NCBI GenBank assembly: GCA_965222695.1
Contig: OZ244967.1
Span: 1,674,001 to 1,738,000, forward strand
DNA: 64,000 nucleotides
Direction: 5' to 3'
Source of the DNA: UBA7957 sp965222695
Lineage (GTDB): Bacteria; Pseudomonadota; Gammaproteobacteria; Granulosicoccales; Granulosicoccaceae
Shown here: positions 1 to 9,711 of the stretch, one piece after another
Layout: each line of letters starts with the position of its first letter
Position numbering within the stretch: position 1 is the first letter of the stretch
Program-made: the position numbers and the translations under genes
Notes under the pieces: model-generated
Seen by the model: only the letters and a program-made list of their open reading frames with translations
Database searches by the model: none
What the model was told of the DNA's origin: nothing

Positions 1-180
1 CCATAACCGGGGTTCATAGCCTTCCTCGTCTCTGACCTCCACAGCGTCTGTCAGCGTTTTTTGCGGATCCAGATCGAAAAGAGCTATTTTATAACCACAC
101 TCCAATAGCCAGATGGCAAGATTAAATGACAGAGTACTCTTCCCGACACCGCCCTTTAAATTGGCAACTACGGTGAGCAT
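1..180 (-). CDS. ParA/MinD-like P-loop ATPase, N-terminal part (cut by window edge)
   Basis: The first 60 codons of a gene run off the left edge. The start is the ATG whose complement lies at 178-180. The N-terminus carries the deviant Walker A motif KGGVGKST of ParA/MinD/Soj ATPases, followed by the usual LALFDLDPQ-type strand (here IALFDLDPQKTL, Walker A'). Family members hydrolyse ATP to segregate plasmids or chromosomes, or to position protein complexes. It starts 6 bp after the 177-residue secreted-protein gene on the same strand, so it may be the distal gene of the RND efflux operon. The partition partner, if any, lies outside the window, so plasmid versus chromosomal role cannot be decided. 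Confidence 0.85.
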   Translation of the reverse strand, partial: MLTVVANLKGGVGKSTLSFNLAIWLLECGYKIALFDLDPQKTLTDAVEVRDEEGYEPRLW

Positions 181-186
181 TACCCG

Positions 187-720
187 CTAAAACGGCCAGG
201 GAAACCCGAAGTTAAAGGGATTAAATCCATTTGAATAAGGCAAAGGCGCGGGTGGATAGTAATAACCGCCGGGTACGCCGTAGCCGCCGCCATACCCGTA
301 GGGCGTCGGAATGGCCGGTGGAGCCATATAACCCTGTGGAGCCATATAACCCTGTGGCAGGGTTTGATACGGATAGTAGCCAGGATATTGATAAGTGTAG
401 CTTCCCTGATTTTGCGGAGCAGTGTAAGCGCCGTAAGTATTCTGATCCGGATTGACAACAGGAGCGCCCCAGGGATTTTCTCCGGCAACCGTATTTGGGT
501 CCGTCTTGGGGGTGTCATCCTGCCAGGGGCTGGCTTCACCACTGGAAAGCGGTGGATATAAACCCGGATTCACCGGCTGTTGTGAATTCGAGTTATCGAA
601 ATAAGGCGCGTATTCTTCTGCATAGATGGGAAGAATCATCATGGGTAATAATACAAGCAGAAAAATAACCGCTACTCTGGTTTGAGGTATATTATTTATC
701 ATCATCGCTTTCCTCGACAT
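187..720 (-). CDS. Secreted proline/tyrosine/glycine-rich small protein
   Basis: This 177-residue protein has a basic start, a hydrophobic stretch at about residues 16-33 and an A-E-E cleavage-like site near residue 35, so it is probably exported by Sec. The mature part is low complexity, rich in P, Y, G, Q and N, with two adjacent QGYMAP-type repeats near the middle and a PYGYGGGYG segment. No enzymatic motif is visible. The start lies 3 bp beyond the stop of the RND pump gene on the same strand, suggesting co-transcription and translational coupling. Such Pro/Tyr-rich chains may bind cell wall, metal or other envelope proteins, but I do not recognise a family. Confidence 0.7.
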   Translation of the reverse strand: MSRKAMMINNIPQTRVAVIFLLVLLPMMILPIYAEEYAPYFDNSNSQQPVNPGLYPPLSSGEASPWQDDTPKTDPNTVAGENPWGAPVVNPDQNTYGAYTAPQNQGSYTYQYPGYYPYQTLPQGYMAPQGYMAPPAIPTPYGYGGGYGVPGGYYYPPAPLPYSNGFNPFNFGFPWPF

Positions 721-723
721 AGA

Positions 724-3700
724 TTAATCGGCACTGTCCTGTTTATCCTGCTTAAGGCGTATTCTCCGCCGTGATACGCTTTTTTTAACCTTTACCGGAG
801 AGTTTTCCTGCCCGGACCCGCTATTCCTATCCCGTGTACTGCCATTGACTTTTTTCGCCGGTCGGCGTTCGCGCGTTTTTTGAGGTTTTGATTTCACGGC
901 AGTAGCTTTTTCTTCCGAGGCGCCTTCAATGATTGTCTTATGTTGAGTCTCTTGTGCGATTGTTTCTGAGTCGGCTTCGGAGAACGCCTTTTCATCTGTC
1001 TTCCGGGCAGTCTGCTGCGCTGATGTTTCCTGTGTCTGTATCTTTCCGGCCTTGGCGCGGGTTTTAGAAGATTTAAGCGAATTTACTGCCAAACCAACCA
1101 TATTCAGCAGAATCAACAGTAACCTGCCGACTAGCTGCAATACTGATGACAGCAGTGATCCCAGGCCACTAAGCGCACGAACCCATACCGGATTTTTTTG
1201 CGGAATATCCACTGCGGCTTGAGCCGCAGGCTCCAGGCCGTCCAGGGACAGTTCCCCGCCGCCAGGCAGCAGGGATTTTCGGGCACTGACACAGCCCAGC
1301 GGAATAATCAACAGCGTAAGCAAGGTTGCCACCAGTACTCCGAAGAACAGACTGATCGCCATCCCTTTAAAGATCGGGTCAGTCAAAATGACTACTGCGC
1401 CGCCCATTAAGGCACCGGCGGTAATCAGAATCGGGCGTGTTCTTGCCTTACAGGAATTGATAATGGCATCGATCGGCGCGACGCCGTTACCGATCTGCTC
1501 GCGGGAGAAATCCACCAGCAATATGGAGTTACGCACGATAATACCGGCCAGAGCAATAAATCCAATCATCGATGTCGCCGTGAATTCTGCACCGAACAGC
1601 CAATGGCCCGGAATAATGCCGATCAAGGTCAAAGGGATCGGCGAGATGATAATTGCAGGAACCAAGAAGTTACCGAACTCCCATACCACAAGCATGTAGA
1701 TAAGAATAATCGCGGCGGCAAACGCCATTCCCATATCGCGGAAGGTTTCAAAAGTGACTGTCCATTCACCCGTCCATTCGAATCCGGATCTGGAGCCGGA
1801 CTCGGGCGGCCCGAAATACTCGCTCTCCAGTTGTACACCGTCCGGAGCGACGTAATCACGCAATTTATTTTCGACTTCAAGCATGCCGTAGATCGGCGAT
1901 GCAAGCCGCCCTTGTACTTCGGCGGTCACAAATTCCACCGGCCTTAAATCTTTGTGGTAAATGACATTGTCCATGATATCGGCCCGGAATTCGCCCAGCT
2001 CGGATAAAGGCACGCTGTATCCTTTGCTGCTCATAATCGGAAGGTTGCCGATTTGAGAAAAGTTGGCACGGTTCTCCAGGGGCATTTGCAGCACGATGTA
2101 GGTGGGCTCGGATACGTTTCCTTCCTTGACATCTCCAATAACGAATCCACCCAGTGCCATTTCAAGATTGCGGTTAATCGCATCCACCGAAACGCCCTGA
2201 CGGACGGATTTTTCCGAGTCCACCACGAACCGCCAGATTTCATAAGGCTGCTGAATCAAATTGTCCACATCGGTCAGGACTTCCGTGCCGGTAAAAATTT
2301 CCGTTAAATCTTCGGCCACCGTACGCCGGGTTTGTGCATCCGGGCCGTAAACTTCTGCCACGACAGACTGCAGCACGGGCGGGCCGGGCGGCATTTCGAC
2401 GACCTCAATGTTTGCATCTTCCTGGGCCGCGATCGGCTGTAGCAACTCCCGGGCCCTGACCGCCAGATCATGGCTGGAAAGCTTTCGGTTTGATTTATGT
2501 GTCAATTGGACTTGAATATCGGCTTGCCAGGGTTTATCGCGCAGATAAGAGTGACGGACCAGACCGTTGAAATTAAACGGGGAAGCCGTGCCCGTATAGG
2601 TTTGCAGGGCTGTCACCTGTTCGATTTTCTGCAGTTCCATGGTCAGACGTTTTACTACGTTTGCCGTCACCGGCAGAGCGGTTCCCTCGGGCAGATTCAC
2701 CTGGACGTTAAATTCCGGCTTGTTGTCCAACGGTAACATTTTCGCTGTGACACTGGTCGTATAAAACAGGAAACAACAGAGAAAGAATACGACAATAATG
2801 GAAAGTAAAAACAGCCAGCCTTTAACCTTGTCGTTGATCAGCGGAATCAGCAGGCGGCGATAGAGCCGGTCCATACTTTCATTAAACCGGTGCTCCTTGT
2901 GCTCGGCTTTTTGCAGATAGTTCATACTGGGTCGCAATCGCATCACCAGCCAGGGCGTGAAAATAAAGGCCGCAAACAAAGAGAAAAGCATGGCAACGGA
3001 GCCGAGTGCCGGAATCGGAGCCATATAGGGCCCCATCATACCGCTGACGAATCCCATGGGAAGCAGGGCTGCGATGACGGTAAATGTGGCAAGTATGGTC
3101 GGATTGCCGACTTCACGGACAGCATCGACTGAGGTATCCGTATCCATCTCCCCATGCATCAGCCAGCGCCGGTATATGTTTTCTACAACCACTATGGCAT
3201 CGTCAACCAATATTCCGATTGAGAAAATCAACGCGAAAAGACTGACCCGGTCAATCGTAAAATCCATGATCCAGGCGCCGAATACGGTAAACAATATCAC
3301 GACCGGAATGACGATCAGTACAACCGTTGCGGCACGCATACCCAGCGTCCACCAGACCAAAGCCGTAACCACCGCCGTGGCGACAAACAGCTTCAGGATC
3401 AGTTCATTGACTTTTTCATTGGCTGTTTCACCGTAGTTACGGGTGATCTCAACATGGACATTTTCCGGTATGAGTACGCCTTTTAAGCTGTTGACTTTTG
3501 CCAGAATCTTTTCTGCAACTTCAACCCCGTTACTGCCGTATTTTTTGGCTATAGCCAGTGTTACCGCGGCCGCCCCTTGAGCGGGGCCTTCCGCCACCTG
3601 TCCGTTATAGGCGGGGCCAGCGTAGTATTCCACCAGTTTTTTGGCATCCTCAGGCTGATGGCTTACATCGGCGACGTCCCTGACATAGACGGAGGCGCCA

Positions 3701-4512
3701 TTAAAAGTGCCTACGACCAAGCGCCCAACATCCTGTGCTGTGTGCAGAAACGCTCCGGTATAAACCTGAAAACTGCGGTTGTCAGACTCGATACTGCCCA
3801 CACCGCGTTCGCTGTTAGCGGTCTGTATCGTCTGTGCGAGCTGATCGAGTGAAATTCCGTATCCGGCCAGCTTTTCCGGTTGGGCTTCTATTCTGATTTG
3901 CTCAGCCCGCCCGCCCACGATAAAACTTTTGCTGGTATTGGGGATTTCCTTCAGGCGCTGCAGGATATCGAGCCCGAGCAATCGCATCGAGGCATCGTCA
4001 ATATCCTCCGACCATAAGGTCAGAGTGACTACGGGAACATCGTCGACAGCTTTGGGTTTAATCAGGGGCTGGGAGACACCGGGCGGAATCTTATCCATAT
4101 TCGACAGGACTTTATCGTGCAGTTTCACCAGGGAATCTTCCATGTTTTCGCCGACTTCAAACTGCACTGTTACCAGAGCCGCTCCGCGCATGGACGCTGA
4201 ATACACGTGTTTGACGCCGGTAATTTCACTCATCAGGCTTTCCAACGGGTTGGAAACCAAGGTCGAGACCTGCTCCGCCGCTGCACCCGGATACTTCACC
4301 ATTATGTCCACCATGGGGACGGAAATCTGCGGATCTTCCTGGCGCGGCGTAAATGCCAGGCCTAACAGTCCCAGAGCAAGCATGGCGATCAACAACAGCG
4401 GAGACAGAGGCGAGTGAATAAAGGTCCGGGCCATATTGCCGGCAAGCCCAAGATGCTCCTCTTCCTGTGAATGTGCTATGGGATCTTGATTTTTTTGTTC
4501 AATCTCAGACAT
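724..4512 (-). CDS. RND efflux permease (AcrB/HAE1-like) with long basic C-terminal tail
   Basis: Inner-membrane proton-driven pump subunit of a tripartite efflux system. It has the RND layout: a first TM helix after the N-terminal tail, two large periplasmic loops, and two blocks of TM helices. The TM4 motif GILVDDAIVVVENIYR contains the paired Asp residues used for proton coupling. At 1262 residues it is about 200 longer than usual. The extra part, after about residue 1070, holds one more hydrophobic helix and then a Lys/Arg/Ser-rich tail. The membrane-fusion partner is encoded directly upstream at 4568-5752. No outer-membrane TolC-type gene is seen in the window. The substrate is unknown. 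Confidence 0.93.
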   Translation of the reverse strand: MSEIEQKNQDPIAHSQEEEHLGLAGNMARTFIHSPLSPLLLIAMLALGLLGLAFTPRQEDPQISVPMVDIMVKYPGAAAEQVSTLVSNPLESLMSEITGVKHVYSASMRGAALVTVQFEVGENMEDSLVKLHDKVLSNMDKIPPGVSQPLIKPKAVDDVPVVTLTLWSEDIDDASMRLLGLDILQRLKEIPNTSKSFIVGGRAEQIRIEAQPEKLAGYGISLDQLAQTIQTANSERGVGSIESDNRSFQVYTGAFLHTAQDVGRLVVGTFNGASVYVRDVADVSHQPEDAKKLVEYYAGPAYNGQVAEGPAQGAAAVTLAIAKKYGSNGVEVAEKILAKVNSLKGVLIPENVHVEITRNYGETANEKVNELILKLFVATAVVTALVWWTLGMRAATVVLIVIPVVILFTVFGAWIMDFTIDRVSLFALIFSIGILVDDAIVVVENIYRRWLMHGEMDTDTSVDAVREVGNPTILATFTVIAALLPMGFVSGMMGPYMAPIPALGSVAMLFSLFAAFIFTPWLVMRLRPSMNYLQKAEHKEHRFNESMDRLYRRLLIPLINDKVKGWLFLLSIIVVFFLCCFLFYTTSVTAKMLPLDNKPEFNVQVNLPEGTALPVTANVVKRLTMELQKIEQVTALQTYTGTASPFNFNGLVRHSYLRDKPWQADIQVQLTHKSNRKLSSHDLAVRARELLQPIAAQEDANIEVVEMPPGPPVLQSVVAEVYGPDAQTRRTVAEDLTEIFTGTEVLTDVDNLIQQPYEIWRFVVDSEKSVRQGVSVDAINRNLEMALGGFVIGDVKEGNVSEPTYIVLQMPLENRANFSQIGNLPIMSSKGYSVPLSELGEFRADIMDNVIYHKDLRPVEFVTAEVQGRLASPIYGMLEVENKLRDYVAPDGVQLESEYFGPPESGSRSGFEWTGEWTVTFETFRDMGMAFAAAIILIYMLVVWEFGNFLVPAIIISPIPLTLIGIIPGHWLFGAEFTATSMIGFIALAGIIVRNSILLVDFSREQIGNGVAPIDAIINSCKARTRPILITAGALMGGAVVILTDPIFKGMAISLFFGVLVATLLTLLIIPLGCVSARKSLLPGGGELSLDGLEPAAQAAVDIPQKNPVWVRALSGLGSLLSSVLQLVGRLLLILLNMVGLAVNSLKSSKTRAKAGKIQTQETSAQQTARKTDEKAFSEADSETIAQETQHKTIIEGASEEKATAVKSKPQKTRERRPAKKVNGSTRDRNSGSGQENSPVKVKKSVSRRRIRLKQDKQDSAD

Positions 4513-4567
4513 GGCTTCACCGATTGGCGCTGTTTTGGTTCAGAGGTGTAACAAGAGTTTTACCGGT

Positions 4568-5752
4568 TCAGTTTCTGGCGACACTGCGCTTGACCGGGTC
4601 ATCCGGCCGCCAGCCTGAAGAAAGCCCGCTTGGCGGTTCCAGCAATACCTGTTCACCCTCTTTCAGTCCGGATAGTACAATCACCTTCTCCCGCGAAATT
4701 TCGCGTCCGAGCCGTACCAGACGTAAATTGACCGTTCCGTCATCAGCCTTGACAAATACATAAGGCAAGCTGCCACGTTTAACCAAGGCCTTTTTCGACA
4801 CAACGATTACCGGTTTTACCGATCCTTCGCCCGGATTTTCCGGAATCCTTACCTCGACATACATACCCGGACCGCCGGGGATCCCCTTCGGCAGATCGAA
4901 TTTTACGGTAACGGTATGACGCCCGGGATCGGCGACCGGATAGATCTGAGAAACCCGCGCCTGGACGATGGTATCAGCCACGTCCAGTTTGGCCGGTACA
5001 AATTCTCCGCGTTTGAGTTGTGGAATCAGCCTGGCCGGGATTTCCGCCTGAATGCGCAAATAATCGGTCCGGCCGACTTCGAGTAAGGGCTGACCCGGCT
5101 GAACCGTATCACCCACTTCCACGAGCTTTTTCAATATGACGCCGTCGAATGGTGCAATTCCATGGGTATCGCGCAGTCTTGCGTCGATTTCTTCCAGTGC
5201 GGAGTATGCCTGCATCAATGCCGAACGCGCCTGATTATACTGGGATCCTTGACTGACCAAATCAGCATGTCTGTCCAGATATTGATCGCCATTGCCGGCG
5301 AAATCGGCAAAGTTCTGGGTAAAGAATCGATCGAACATAAACGGCATACCCATTCCACCGGGCGCGCTGCTCAAGCGGTCCGAGCGTGGTGACCATAACT
5401 CCCGGTTGTACTGGATCTGCGCATTCTGCAAAGATGCCTGTGCTTTGTTGATTTGCGCGACCGCAGATTTGCGCCGCGCTAAAAGATCGTCGTCATTGAT
5501 TTTCGTAAGCACTTGATCGGTTTTGGTTTTATCGCCGACATCACCGGCGATAAATTCCACTCTACCGGGTACTTGCGCCGCCAGCGTAACCTCTTTATAG
5601 GGAATGACGGTACCGCCTATGACAACTCCGGAACGGTGCGAGTCGAGTTTTTCAACCAATTCGAACTCATAAGCCTGCGCAAGGGGAATAGCCAGCGTCA
5701 GGCTCAACACAAGCAACGATCTGCGGAGGAGTCGATTTAATTTGTCGTTCAT
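4568..5752 (-). CDS. RND efflux periplasmic adaptor (membrane-fusion protein)
   Basis: An HlyD/AcrA-type adaptor that links the pump to an outer-membrane channel. I chose the ATG at 5750-5752 (MNDKLNRLLRRS) rather than a start 147 bp upstream. It is preceded by AGAGG at good spacing and opens a clear signal peptide ending ...PLAQA. The protein (394 residues from this start) shows the biotinyl-lipoyl-like halves around a coiled-coil hairpin (APFDGVILKKLVEVGDTVQPGQ), then the beta-barrel and membrane-proximal domains. It is the first gene of the efflux operon, with a 55-bp gap to the pump gene. A Phe/Met/Gly-rich insertion in the hairpin region (PGGMGMPFMFDRFF) is unusual and could hint at metal handling. 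Confidence 0.9.
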   Translation of the reverse strand: MNDKLNRLLRRSLLVLSLTLAIPLAQAYEFELVEKLDSHRSGVVIGGTVIPYKEVTLAAQVPGRVEFIAGDVGDKTKTDQVLTKINDDDLLARRKSAVAQINKAQASLQNAQIQYNRELWSPRSDRLSSAPGGMGMPFMFDRFFTQNFADFAGNGDQYLDRHADLVSQGSQYNQARSALMQAYSALEEIDARLRDTHGIAPFDGVILKKLVEVGDTVQPGQPLLEVGRTDYLRIQAEIPARLIPQLKRGEFVPAKLDVADTIVQARVSQIYPVADPGRHTVTVKFDLPKGIPGGPGMYVEVRIPENPGEGSVKPVIVVSKKALVKRGSLPYVFVKADDGTVNLRLVRLGREISREKVIVLSGLKEGEQVLLEPPSGLSSGWRPDDPVKRSVARN

Positions 5753-6409
5753 TTCCAGCCTCTTGATGCAAGAGCAGCAAACATTATTTAAAACAGTGAA
5801 ACCGAATTGCTGTAAATATCCGGTTTCCGAAGCACATACTACGCCGAAGTTAAGTACGGGTACCGTGATCGGGTTTAAACTGTCTTTGGCATTCCGCATG
5901 AGCGGAGGAAAGCCTATTCTTGTCAGGTTTCCGGAGAGTTTTTTGTATTTTTTTCCGTCTCCGGAAGGTTTTTGTTTTTTGCTGCCTGTATAACAACTAA
6001 AACAGTATATTAGATTATTCTAATATTTTTCATAACCCGCCCATTCGACCAGGTAGAATCTATCTCTAAGGGGATGGAAAACATCGGAAAATCGGTCGAA
6101 ACAGCGAGTTAAACTTAACTCTTCACTGCGTTTCCCCAATCATTCATCTAAGTTGAAAAATACAAAAACAGATCGGAAAAAACACGAAGACGCAGGATAT
6201 CAGGAAGCTTATTCCTGAAATTTCTTCAAACATACAGATTGCATTTATATTAAACTGTGAAGTCCAGCGTCAAAATGCCGATATCCGGTATGAATGAAAA
6301 AGGGAATGTCGTTCTGATGTTGCTAATTCCAGCGGGACTCCTCTATAAATAATCCAGTCCAGCTGAATGTAAATATGGCACTCTTGCGGACGATCAGTTT
6401 ATAGAAATC
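5753..6409. other. Intergenic region upstream of the efflux operon
   Basis: This 657-bp AT-rich gap separates the divergent adaptor gene and the small plus-strand gene, so it should carry both promoters. I could not fix either one. The only clear structure is a 9-bp inverted repeat (TTCCGGAGA at 5929-5937 and its complement at 5958-5966) around a T-rich loop. It could be an operator or leader structure for the efflux operon. Confidence 0.4.
5929..5966. repeat. Inverted repeat in the efflux-operon upstream region
   Basis: TTCCGGAGA and TCTCCGGAA are perfect 9-bp complements separated by 20 T-rich bases, and the right arm is followed by more T-runs. No plus-strand gene ends here, so terminator function is unlikely. 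It lies 180-210 bp upstream of the adaptor start. An operator role is inference. Confidence 0.35.
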
Positions 6410-6856
6410 ATGGAATCAGACGAAAACCATCTCCGGCACAATAAAGCGACCGGATTAGTCTCCGCCGTATCGGACCTGCTGTCGGCGGCTACCAAGGATA
6501 AATGTCGAAACTGTCCTGTGACTTCATTGGACAAGTCGACCCTTTCCAATATTGCCGATGCCATCTACCGCGAAGCATTGGTGGCGGAAACCATGTACAT
6601 CCAGTTGTTGGAAATCCACAGGCAACTGCGTTCCACCAGTAATCCGGTTTATGATGGACGCCCGCAGGTACTGTTTCCGCTTCATCGCTTGGAAACCCGG
6701 CAATTGGAAGAAACGAAACAGGCGGCGGAAGCCAAAATCCTGAGCCTGAAAGAACGGTATGGTCATGAGTCAACGACTGAAATTGAAAACAGTATCGCCG
6801 ATCTGAAACAGACCATTGCCAATATCGACATCGAGCTGCTGAAACGTTTCAAATAA
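6410..6856 (+). CDS. Small coiled-coil protein of unknown function
   Basis: This 148-residue cytoplasmic protein has no signal peptide or membrane helix. Residues about 1-45 include a KCRNCP sequence, a possible metal or redox CxxC. The C-terminal half (about 95-148) is a Glu/Lys/Leu-rich heptad-like helix that should form a coiled coil. I do not recognise the family. It is alone on the plus strand and converges on the acyl-CoA ligase gene, whose stop lies 26 bp beyond. The ribosome-binding site is weak. It is supported as a gene by its length and helical periodicity, but it could be wrong. Confidence 0.6.
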   Translation: MESDENHLRHNKATGLVSAVSDLLSAATKDKCRNCPVTSLDKSTLSNIADAIYREALVAETMYIQLLEIHRQLRSTSNPVYDGRPQVLFPLHRLETRQLEETKQAAEAKILSLKERYGHESTTEIENSIADLKQTIANIDIELLKRFK

Positions 6857-6882
6857 TTCTTTGTACTTACTGGCCCGCAGAT

Positions 6883-8511
6883 TCAATCAGTACGTAATTC
6901 GCGCCGCAGTATCTTGCCGACCGCCGACTTCGGCAATTCTTCGATAAATACCACAGATTTCGGCACTTTATAAGCCGTAAGCTTGCTTCTGCAATAACTG
7001 ATCACAGTTTGTGCATCAAGATTTTGATCCAGGCGCACCACGTGTAGTTGAACCGCTTCACCGGTTTTGTCATCTGAAACTCCGACACAGGCACATTCGG
7101 CGACTTCAGGCATTTGGGCTACCACGGATTCAATTTCATTGGGATAGACATTAAACCCGGAAACCAAGATCATGTCTTTTTTACGATCAATGATGCGGAA
7201 AAAACCATCATGATCCATTATTGCTATGTCGCCTGTACGAAAATACCCATCATCTGTCATTACCTCGGATGTTGCCTCCGGCCGCCGCCAGTACCCTTGC
7301 ATCACCTGTGGTCCGCGAGCGCAGAGCTCTCCTGATTCACCAATGTTAATAATATATCCTTCATCGTCACGCAGTGAAATGTCAGTGGAAGGTAGCGGAA
7401 TGCCTATGCTGCCACGAAACTCGTACCCGTTCAGGGGATTCAGTGTCAGTACGGGGGAGGTTTCCGACAAGCCGTATCCTTCCTGGATATTCCGACCGGT
7501 AATGGACTTCCAGCGCTCAGAAACTGCAGCATGAACCGCCGCGCCGCCTCCGATACAAACTTTCAATGAACTGAAATCGAGATCCGCAAAGCCGCGTGTT
7601 AAGAGCAGCCCATTGTATAAAGTATTCACACCGGTAAAGACAGTCACCTTCCATTTTGACCACTCTTCAACGAATCCAACCATATCGCGAGGGTTGCTGA
7701 TCAGGACATTGGTTGCACCGAAACTGAAATATGACAAGGTGTTTACCATCAGGGCGAAGATATGATACATAGGAATAGCAGTAATAACTAACTCATTGCC
7801 ATGATCAATCATATCTCCCGCGAAGGCCTTATATTGCAAAATATTTGCGATCAGATTTCCGTGACTGAGCATTGCACCCTTGGACAAACCTGTTGTGCCA
7901 CCGGTATATTGCAGAAATAACAGATCACTTTGTGCGATATCGACCGGATTGTATTCGAGAGAACTTCCCTGCTGAACGGCATCGATAAAGCAGGTGGATT
8001 GTGGCAACCAGTGATCGATAGTAATTTCCGCTTGGCCCGAATTCAGTAAATCGTCCTGCTGAACGACAACAACCCGCTTTACCGGTGTGCTTTCAATAAT
8101 TTCGCCCAATGTGTCTACTGATCCGGCATAGATTACCAGTGTCTCGACATCAGCATCGCACAACTGATGCTGCAGTTCATGACCTGTATACATGGGATTG
8201 ATATTTACCTGTACGGCACCTGTGCGCATAATACCGAACATCGCTACGGGAAATGCCAGTATATTGGGTAACATCAACCCGATACGATCTCCTTTTTTAA
8301 CATTGGCATCATGTTGTAACCAGGCCGCAAAGTCTCTAGAGAAAAAGTCTATCTGCTGATAGCTGATAGATTTCCCGAAACTGCTGAACGCCGGCTTTTC
8401 TGAGTAACGGCTACTGGCCTCTTGCATTAAGGCCACTACATTCTCATAAGCTGTTGTATCAATTTTCTCCGGAATTGTATTACCGTAATATTTAAGCCAG
8501 GGTTTTTGCAT
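6883..8511 (-). CDS. Long-chain-fatty-acid-CoA ligase family protein (AMP-forming)
   Basis: An ANL-superfamily enzyme of 542 residues that activates a carboxylic acid to its acyl-CoA through an acyl-AMP. Clear motifs are the phosphate loop YTGGTTGLSKGAMLSHGN (about residues 203-220), YGLSET, and the hinge region TGDIAIMDHDGFFRIIDRKKDMI. The catalytic Lys of the C-terminal domain sits in PKSAVGKILRREL. Length and motifs match FadD-like ligases. It is the last gene of the long minus-strand run starting at 18729, 84 bp after the C45 gene. In that setting it probably activates the acid released by the upstream hydrolases. Substrate chain length cannot be read from sequence. Confidence 0.93.
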   Translation of the reverse strand: MQKPWLKYYGNTIPEKIDTTAYENVVALMQEASSRYSEKPAFSSFGKSISYQQIDFFSRDFAAWLQHDANVKKGDRIGLMLPNILAFPVAMFGIMRTGAVQVNINPMYTGHELQHQLCDADVETLVIYAGSVDTLGEIIESTPVKRVVVVQQDDLLNSGQAEITIDHWLPQSTCFIDAVQQGSSLEYNPVDIAQSDLLFLQYTGGTTGLSKGAMLSHGNLIANILQYKAFAGDMIDHGNELVITAIPMYHIFALMVNTLSYFSFGATNVLISNPRDMVGFVEEWSKWKVTVFTGVNTLYNGLLLTRGFADLDFSSLKVCIGGGAAVHAAVSERWKSITGRNIQEGYGLSETSPVLTLNPLNGYEFRGSIGIPLPSTDISLRDDEGYIINIGESGELCARGPQVMQGYWRRPEATSEVMTDDGYFRTGDIAIMDHDGFFRIIDRKKDMILVSGFNVYPNEIESVVAQMPEVAECACVGVSDDKTGEAVQLHVVRLDQNLDAQTVISYCRSKLTAYKVPKSVVFIEELPKSAVGKILRRELRTD

Positions 8512-8595
8512 CTTATTCTCCGATTTTATGATGCGTGCCGGTCATCCACTTTACCCATTAAAGAGGTCTCGACAAGCGATCAGTCGATGATTTAC

Positions 8596-9672
8596 TTAAA
8601 GAGTAAAAGGAATATAGGCCTCTTGACTGGGCGGACCCGGGGAAAAAAACAGTGTCGGCGACTCCGTAAATTCCATAACAATACCGTTGATCGTGGGAAA
8701 GGCGTCCTCAACGTGACTGGAGATAGGGACTTCGCGGGAAGACAGAATCTCCTTCACACGGTCTGTGGTCAACGGCTGCTCGGCAATGGTTGCCTGTTGC
8801 TTAAGATAATTTAATCGCGCCTTTGTATTGCCCACCTCAGGATCTTTCAATCGATCCCACAAGTGAATATCGCGGCAGTAATTGGAGTTAACCAACGGAT
8901 GATTGGTATGCCATATACGATTCAGTTCCGGCGCCGGAAGATACTCCTCTACATGGTTAGCCGATACTTCGAAGGTCCGCACTTGATGTTGATCAACCAG
9001 GGCGTAATTCATTCCGGATGCGTGGGTGAGCCGCGCTAACCATTCCTGCGCCTGATTAATGGTGCGACATCGCTCAAGCATCAAACGCGCAATAAATGAG
9101 ACGGGCAACCCTGTTGAGCTGCGCGCCAATTGACCTACATGGTTCAGGCAGACACCCAAATAACGGCTCATGCCGTCCTGGCAGATGATCCCAGCAATGG
9201 TTGAATTGAGAATATCAATATCAGAATCCGGATAACGGGTCCTGGTCAATGCATAAGCACCGATATAGCAGTGCGGTAAGTCCTGGGTCTTGCCGAGCAC
9301 GGGCGCCAAGCCTTCACCTTGCGCGTAGCCGCCTATCGTTGTGCATTTTTCGATATAGATAGACTCAACTACAAAATCGATAAATTCGTCGACCAGTTGC
9401 CACGCGTAAATCAGCTCTTCATCCATATCGCAGCCCTCGGCAATGGCTTGCACTTCCTCAAGCAAATGCGGTGTCCGGTGTTCGATGGTCGCCCGGTAAT
9501 TTGTCGCTGCACTGAATTTTTCCAGCAAAGAGGCAAAGGGTAAGTTCGTCGCCTCTGCCATATCATGCTGCCAGCGTTCAATAGCGCCCTGAATCACCGA
9601 GCGCAGTGATTCGCCGTGCGCCCGCCCTCGTTCACGCGCCGTTCCGCTTAACTCCAGATAAAAATCAGACAT
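8596..9672 (-). CDS. C45-family N-acyl amide hydrolase/acyltransferase (isopenicillin-N acyltransferase-like)
   Basis: An Ntn-hydrolase of 358 residues. The start at 9670-9672 (MSDFYLELSG) is preceded by GGAGACC at good spacing; an ATG 30 bp upstream lacks this. The proposed catalytic residue is Cys110, in KCTTIGG. In the penicillin acyltransferase/C45 family, autocleavage before such a Cys creates the N-terminal nucleophile. The downstream GKTQDLP matches the family G-x-x-x-D segment. Members cleave or form amide bonds between an acyl group and an amine. The gene lies between a serine hydrolase gene (39 bp upstream) and the acyl-CoA ligase gene (84 bp downstream). This fits release of an acyl chain from an amide followed by CoA activation. 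No signal peptide is seen, so it is probably cytoplasmic. Confidence 0.85.
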   Translation of the reverse strand: MSDFYLELSGTARERGRAHGESLRSVIQGAIERWQHDMAEATNLPFASLLEKFSAATNYRATIEHRTPHLLEEVQAIAEGCDMDEELIYAWQLVDEFIDFVVESIYIEKCTTIGGYAQGEGLAPVLGKTQDLPHCYIGAYALTRTRYPDSDIDILNSTIAGIICQDGMSRYLGVCLNHVGQLARSSTGLPVSFIARLMLERCRTINQAQEWLARLTHASGMNYALVDQHQVRTFEVSANHVEEYLPAPELNRIWHTNHPLVNSNYCRDIHLWDRLKDPEVGNTKARLNYLKQQATIAEQPLTTDRVKEILSSREVPISSHVEDAFPTINGIVMEFTESPTLFFSPGPPSQEAYIPFTL

Positions 9673-9711
9673 ATAAAGGTCTCCAATAAAGACGTTTTTC
9701 ACCAGTCAGTA

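Noticed and set aside
6376..6387. TGGCAC...TTGC sequence upstream of the coiled-coil gene as a sigma54 promoter
   Set aside because: GG and GC are only 7 bp apart instead of 10, which does not fit -24/-12 geometry.
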